DNA of 7,823 nt. Origin: Chloroflexota bacterium. Its GTDB lineage: Bacteria; Chloroflexota; UBA6077; CF-72. The stretch's first letter is position 1; every line of letters begins with the position of its first letter. The stretch spans positions 1-7,823 of the forward strand of contig JAFAWJ010000947.1 of NCBI GenBank assembly GCA_019242065.1. The letters run 5' to 3'. Shown here in pieces: positions 5,028 through 7,823 of the stretch. Made by a program: the position numbers and the translations under genes. The notes under the pieces were generated by a model that did no database searches, was not told where the DNA came from, and saw only the letters and a list, made by a program, of their open reading frames with translations.

Positions 5028-5936
5028 ATGCCCAGGCAGGAACAGATTGGGCCGGGCGGGATTGCCCTCGAGGAGAAGGTCGTCCAGGTCAACCGGGTAG
5101 CGAAGGTCGTCAAAGGTGGTCGACGCTTCTCGTTCAGCGCGGTGGTCGTGGTCGGCGACGGCTCGGGTCACGTGGGAGTCGGGCTTGGCAAGGCCAACGA
5201 AGTCCCGGACTCGATCCGTAAGGGCGCCGAGCGCGCGCGCAAGAACCTGATCCGGGTGCCGATGGCCGGCACGACGATTCCGCACGAGATCGTGCAGAAG
5301 TTTGGCGCCGCGCAGGTTCTGCTGAAGCCGGCCGCGCCGGGCACGGGCGTGATCGCGGGTGGCGCGGTGCGCGCGGTGGTCGAGGCGGCGGGGATCAAGG
5401 ACATTCTCTCGAAGTCGCTCGGGTCGGCGAACCCGGTCAACGTGGTGCAGGCGGCGCTGCTGGCGCTCACCAATCTGCGCGACCCGCAGGCAGTGGTCCA
5501 GCAGCGGCGGCGCGTGCCACCGCCCGCGCCCGCCGCGCGTGCCTCGGCGCCGGCGCCCGCGACTTCGGAGTCGGCCACCAGCGAGACGTCGGCCGATCGC
5601 GAGCCGGCTTCCCCAACTCCGACCTCGGTTGCAGAGAGTCCCTCACCAGCGACCGCGTCGCCTGGAACAGAACCCTCACCTGCGGGTGGGAGTCCGTCAC
5701 CAGCGACAGCGTCGTCCGTGGCCGAATCTTCCCCTTCGGGAGGGAGTCCCTCACCAGCGATAGCGTCGTCCGTGGTGGAATCTTCCCCTTCGGGAGGGGG
5801 TCCCGCGACAACCGAGCCGTCATCTCCCGCAACTGGAGGAACCGTCTCGACAGAGGAGCTGTCGTCTCCAGAGACGCCGACGCCTCCGAACGCCGAGGCG
5901 TCCGCCGCCCCGGCCCCGCCTGAGGTCACTCCTTGA
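5028..5936 (+). CDS. rpsE: 30S ribosomal protein S5 with 140-residue acidic, repeat-bearing tail
   Basis: S5 (uS5) contacts S4 and S8, lines the mRNA entry channel and affects decoding accuracy. The core (residues 1-162) has the double-stranded-RNA-binding-like domain [20 protein letters not shown] and [20 protein letters not shown]. It also has [16 protein letters not shown] and the C-terminal block [20 protein letters not shown], then [21 protein letters not shown]5 is usually about 165-175 residues; this one has 302. Residues 163-191 are Pro/Ala/Ser-rich. Residues 192-302 contain no Lys, Arg, His or Asp and 11 Glu, with an 18-residue tandem repeat inside. I chose the ATG at 5028; an in-frame TTG at 5019 overlapping the rplR stop is possible and would add three residues. 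The core is certain; the tail has no known function. Confidence 0.96.
   Translation: MPRQEQIGPGGIALEEKVVQVNRVAKVVKGGRRFSFSAVVVVGDGSGHVGVGLGKANEVPDSIRKGAERARKNLIRVPMAGTTIPHEIVQKFGAAQVLLKPAAPGTGVIAGGAVRAVVEAAGIKDILSKSLGSANPVNVVQAALLALTNLRDPQAVVQQRRRVPPPAPAARASAPAPATSESATSETSADREPASPTPTSVAESPSPATASPGTEPSPAGGSPSPATASSVAESSPSGGSPSPAIASSVVESSPSGGGPATTEPSSPATGGTVSTEELSSPETPTPPNAEASAAPAPPEVTP
5634..5837 (+). repeat. 54-bp in-frame tandem repeat in rpsE (18 residues, three units plus a partial)
   Basis: Units start at 5634, 5688, 5742 and 5796, with an exact 54-bp period. Unit 2 encodes [18 protein letters not shown] and unit 3 [18 protein letters not shown]; their DNA differs at only a few bases. 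Unit 1 is diverged ([18 protein letters not shown]). The fourth is degenerate ([14 protein letters not shown]). The close match of units 2 and 3 points to a recent duplication, and the array probably varies in copy number between strains. Confidence 0.9.
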
Positions 5937-6130
5937 TGGCCGACCTCAAGATCCTCAAGCTACAGTTGGTGCGCAGCCCGATCGGCTCGACCCAGCGCCA
6001 ACGGGCCACGGTGCGCGCCCTTGGCCTGCGCCGACTGCACCAGGTCGTCGAACAGTCCGACTCGCCGGTCACCCGCGGTATGGTTCAAAAGGTCGAACAC
6101 CTGGTTCGAATTGTGGAGACAGGCGACTAG
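5936..6130 (+). CDS. rpmD: 50S ribosomal protein L30
   Basis: L30 (uL30) is a small 23S rRNA-binding protein that bacteria can lack. The 64 residues match the family end to end: LKLQLVRSPIGSTQRQRATV, ALGLRRLHQVVEQSDSP and VTRGMVQKVEHLVRIVE. The ATG at 5936 shares its A with the rpsE stop (TGATG), a coupled stop-start. A TTG three bases earlier (5933) is in frame but less likely. A GAGG at 5922-5925 lies ten bases upstream, inside the end of the S5 tail. Confidence 0.96.
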   Translation: MADLKILKLQLVRSPIGSTQRQRATVRALGLRRLHQVVEQSDSPVTRGMVQKVEHLVRIVETGD

Positions 6131-6631
6131 ATGCGGATACACGAGCTTCAATCACCCGAGGGCGCCACGCGCGAGCGCATTCGCATCGGCCGCGGCCACG
6201 GCAGCGGCAAGGTCAAAACCGGTGGCAAGGGCACCAAGGGCCAGAAGGCGCGCACCGGTGGCGGCGTGCCGCCGTACTTCGAAGGCGGCCAACTGCCGCT
6301 CATCCGCAAGCTGCCGTACCGACGCGGCTTTCGTAACCCGTTCCGCGTCGAGTTCCGCGAGGTCAACGTACGCGACCTGGCCGGCTTCCCCGACGGCAGC
6401 ACGGTGGGTCCCGAAGAATTCGAGATTGCCGGCGTGCTGCGCGGCAAATCCGGTCCCGTGAAGGTCCTCGGCCAGGGTGACCTGTCCGTCAAACTCACGG
6501 TGCGCGCCCACAAGTTCAGTGCGAGTGCACGCCAGAAGATCGAGGCCGCCGGTGGCGCGGTCGAGTTCATCGGTGGCGAGCCCGAAGCTTCCGAGCCCGC
6601 GCCACTCGCGTCAGTCGAAGAGGGGTCCTAG
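6131..6631 (+). CDS. rplO: 50S ribosomal protein L15
   Basis: L15 (uL15) binds 23S rRNA and joins the 50S subunit late in assembly. Its glycine- and lysine-rich N-terminal arm is obvious (RIGRGHGSGKVKTGGKGTKG, then QKARTGG). It is followed by FEGGQLPLIRKLPYRRGFRN and the globular domain, with LTVRAHKFSASARQKIEAAGG near the end. The 166 residues exceed the usual 145-150 through an acidic C-terminal tail (GGEPEASEPAPLASVEEGS). The ATG directly follows the rpmD stop without a gap; a GGAG at 6115-6118 lies upstream. It is followed by secY after 26 bases. Confidence 0.97.
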   Translation: MRIHELQSPEGATRERIRIGRGHGSGKVKTGGKGTKGQKARTGGGVPPYFEGGQLPLIRKLPYRRGFRNPFRVEFREVNVRDLAGFPDGSTVGPEEFEIAGVLRGKSGPVKVLGQGDLSVKLTVRAHKFSASARQKIEAAGGAVEFIGGEPEASEPAPLASVEEGS

Positions 6632-6642
6632 GCCACCCTCCT

Positions 6643-6649
6643 GGGGGAG
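6643..6649 (+). promoter_or_regulatory. Shine-Dalgarno for secY
   Basis: GGGGGAG lies eight bases before the ATG at 6658. A CTCC at 6638-6641 could fold back on the GGAG of this site (6646-6649) around a TGGG loop. Four pairs are too few to argue for regulation. Confidence 0.65.
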
Positions 6650-6657
6650 ACACACGC

Positions 6658-7823
6658 ATGCTGAACGCCCCACTCCTGAATTCCGCACTCGACGCATTCA
6701 GGATCCCCGACCTTCGTCGCAAGCTCTTCTTCACCATGGCGATGCTGGTCGCCTTCCGCTTCATCGCCCACATCCCGGTGCCTGGCGCCGACGTGGACGC
6801 GTTGTCGCGCGTGTTCCAGACGAACCAGCTGGCCGGCTTCTTCGACCTTTTCTCGGGCGGGGCGTTGAGCAGTCTGTCGATCGCGGCTCTGGGTGTGTAC
6901 CCATACATCACCGCTCAGATCATCATGCAGATCATGCAGCCGGCGATTCCCAAGCTGCAGGAGGTTGCCAAAGAAGGTGAGTCGGGCCGCCAGAAAATCA
7001 ACCAGTGGACGCACTACCTGACGGTGCCGCTGGCCATGTTCCAGGCCTACGGAACGCCAAACCTGATCAACTTCAGCTCGGGCGGCACGACGCCGATCAT
7101 CAAGAACTTCGGCTTCGACGTCGACCCGCTGGGCACGACGGCCATCATCATCTCGATGACGGCAGGCACGATGCTGCTGGTCTGGATGGGCGAGCTGATT
7201 ACCCAGTACGGCGTCGGCCAAGGCGTCTCGATTATCATCTTCGGCGGCATCCTGGCCCGTCTGCCCTCCCAGGTCTTCCAGGGCCTGGCCGGCGGCGCTG
7301 ACTTCGGCCAGTTGATCCTGTTCGGGGTGCTGGCCATCGTCACCATTGTGGCCATCATCTACATCTACGAAGGTCAGCGACGCATCCCCGTCCAGATCTC
7401 CAAACAGATCCGCGGCAATCGCGTCTACGGCGGCGGGACCACCCACATTCCGTTGAAGGTCAACTCCGCCGGCATGATCCCGCTGATCTTCGCCTCGAGC
7501 ATGCTGATCTTGCCGTGGACCATTTCGAGCTACTTCGTCAACAGCGACAACCAGGTCATCTCGTCAATTGCGACCACGGTTTACAACACGTTCAACGCGG
7601 GGACCAGCGTGTTCTACTGGTTCCTGTATTTCATCATGGTCGTGGCGTTCACGTTCTTCTATGCGCTGGTCATCTTCCAGCAGCAGAACATCGCCGAGAA
7701 CTTACAGCGCCAGAACGGCTTCATCCCCGGCATCCGTCCCGGCCGGCCGACGCACCAGTACCTGTCGGCGGTGCTGATCCGCATCACCGTCGCCGGGGCG
7801 CTGTTCTTGGGCATCGTCGCCAT
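6658..7823 (+). CDS. secY: Protein translocase subunit SecY, 3'-truncated
   Basis: SecY forms the protein-conducting channel of the inner-membrane SecYEG translocon. It receives substrates from SecA or from the ribosome. The frame is open from the ATG to the window edge (388 residues seen; the family has about 420-445). Visible blocks are the plug region FFDLFSGGALSSLSIAALGV, then YPYITAQIIMQ, SGRQKINQWTHYLTV and WMGELITQYGVGQGVSIIIF. The cytosolic loop GQRRIPVQISKQ and YGGGTTHIPLKVNSAGMIP, and the second loop IAENLQRQNGFIPGIRPGRP, bind SecA and ribosome in known structures. About eight membrane segments are complete (roughly residues 24-42, 75-94, 119-135, 158-177, 185-202, 217-237, 270-290, 317-341) and a ninth is cut. 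Its place after rplO is canonical; adk or map often follows. Confidence 0.97.
   Translation, partial: MLNAPLLNSALDAFRIPDLRRKLFFTMAMLVAFRFIAHIPVPGADVDALSRVFQTNQLAGFFDLFSGGALSSLSIAALGVYPYITAQIIMQIMQPAIPKLQEVAKEGESGRQKINQWTHYLTVPLAMFQAYGTPNLINFSSGGTTPIIKNFGFDVDPLGTTAIIISMTAGTMLLVWMGELITQYGVGQGVSIIIFGGILARLPSQVFQGLAGGADFGQLILFGVLAIVTIVAIIYIYEGQRRIPVQISKQIRGNRVYGGGTTHIPLKVNSAGMIPLIFASSMLILPWTISSYFVNSDNQVISSIATTVYNTFNAGTSVFYWFLYFIMVVAFTFFYALVIFQQQNIAENLQRQNGFIPGIRPGRPTHQYLSAVLIRITVAGALFLGIVA

Noticed and set aside
5688..5800. The rpsE repeat as an inserted copy of the palindromic element seen at 3390-3435
   Set aside because: Both contain CCCCTTC and GGGAGGG runs, but the shared words are short and the 54-bp repeat lacks the long paired arms. 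A tandem duplication explains it better.
5168..5929. Minus-strand ORF (253 codons) opposite rpsE including its tail
   Set aside because: I considered whether the S5 tail is really an antisense gene. The minus-strand product is equally low-complexity, and the tail is in frame with the S5 core and coupled to rpmD by TGATG.
6628..7446. Minus-strand ORF (272 codons) opposite secY
   Set aside because: The plus strand encodes SecY with all expected motifs. The antisense product is Asp/His/Gln-rich and resembles no family I know.

Overview
The window is a stretch of the universally conserved bacterial S10-spc ribosomal-protein gene cluster. All fifteen genes are on the + strand. In order they are rpsC (5' end missing), rplP, rpmC, rpsQ, rplN, rplX, rplE, rpsN, rpsH, rplF, rplR, rpsE, rpmD, rplO and secY (3' end missing). 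They were recognised from family motifs and from the canonical order. The DNA is strongly GC-rich. Start codons include GTG (rpmC, rplE) and TTG (rpsN). The zinc-type four-cysteine S14, the form of the S5, L15, L30 and SecY cores, and the G/C-rich hairpin cluster would fit a Chloroflexota-like bacterium. That assignment is an impression from remembered families, not a search result, and I hold it at about 0.6.

Layout: positions 1-1901 hold the end of the S10 operon (S3, L16, L29, S17). Positions 1904-6631 hold the spc operon (L14, L24, L5, S14, S8, L6, L18, S5, L30, L15). From 6658 to the end lies the start of secY. Genes overlap or are separated by only a few bases almost everywhere: rplP/rpmC overlap by 38 nt, rpmC/rpsQ by 8 nt, rplN/rplX by ATGA, rpsE/rpmD by TGATG, and rpmD/rplO abut. 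This suggests one transcript with translational coupling. I see no convincing promoter or intrinsic terminator. The only sizeable gap is 210 bp between rplE and rpsN, filled with G/C-rich inverted repeats.

The products assemble into the 30S subunit (S3, S17, S14, S8, S5) and the 50S subunit (L16, L29, L14, L24, L5, L6, L18, L30, L15). SecY is the pore of the Sec translocon, which receives nascent membrane and secreted proteins from the ribosome.

I do not see an undescribed system here; the cores are ordinary housekeeping genes. What is unusual is the decoration. S3 has a Pro/Ala-rich C-terminal tail of about 110 residues. S5 has a tail of about 140 residues that includes an 18-residue tandem repeat and 111 residues without Lys, Arg, His or Asp. 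L5 ends in five arginines encoded by an out-of-frame copy of a 15-bp segment found 86 bp upstream. L29 has a basic N-terminal extension encoded inside rplP. The rplE-rpsN gap carries a pyrimidine arm that can pair with either of two downstream purine arms.
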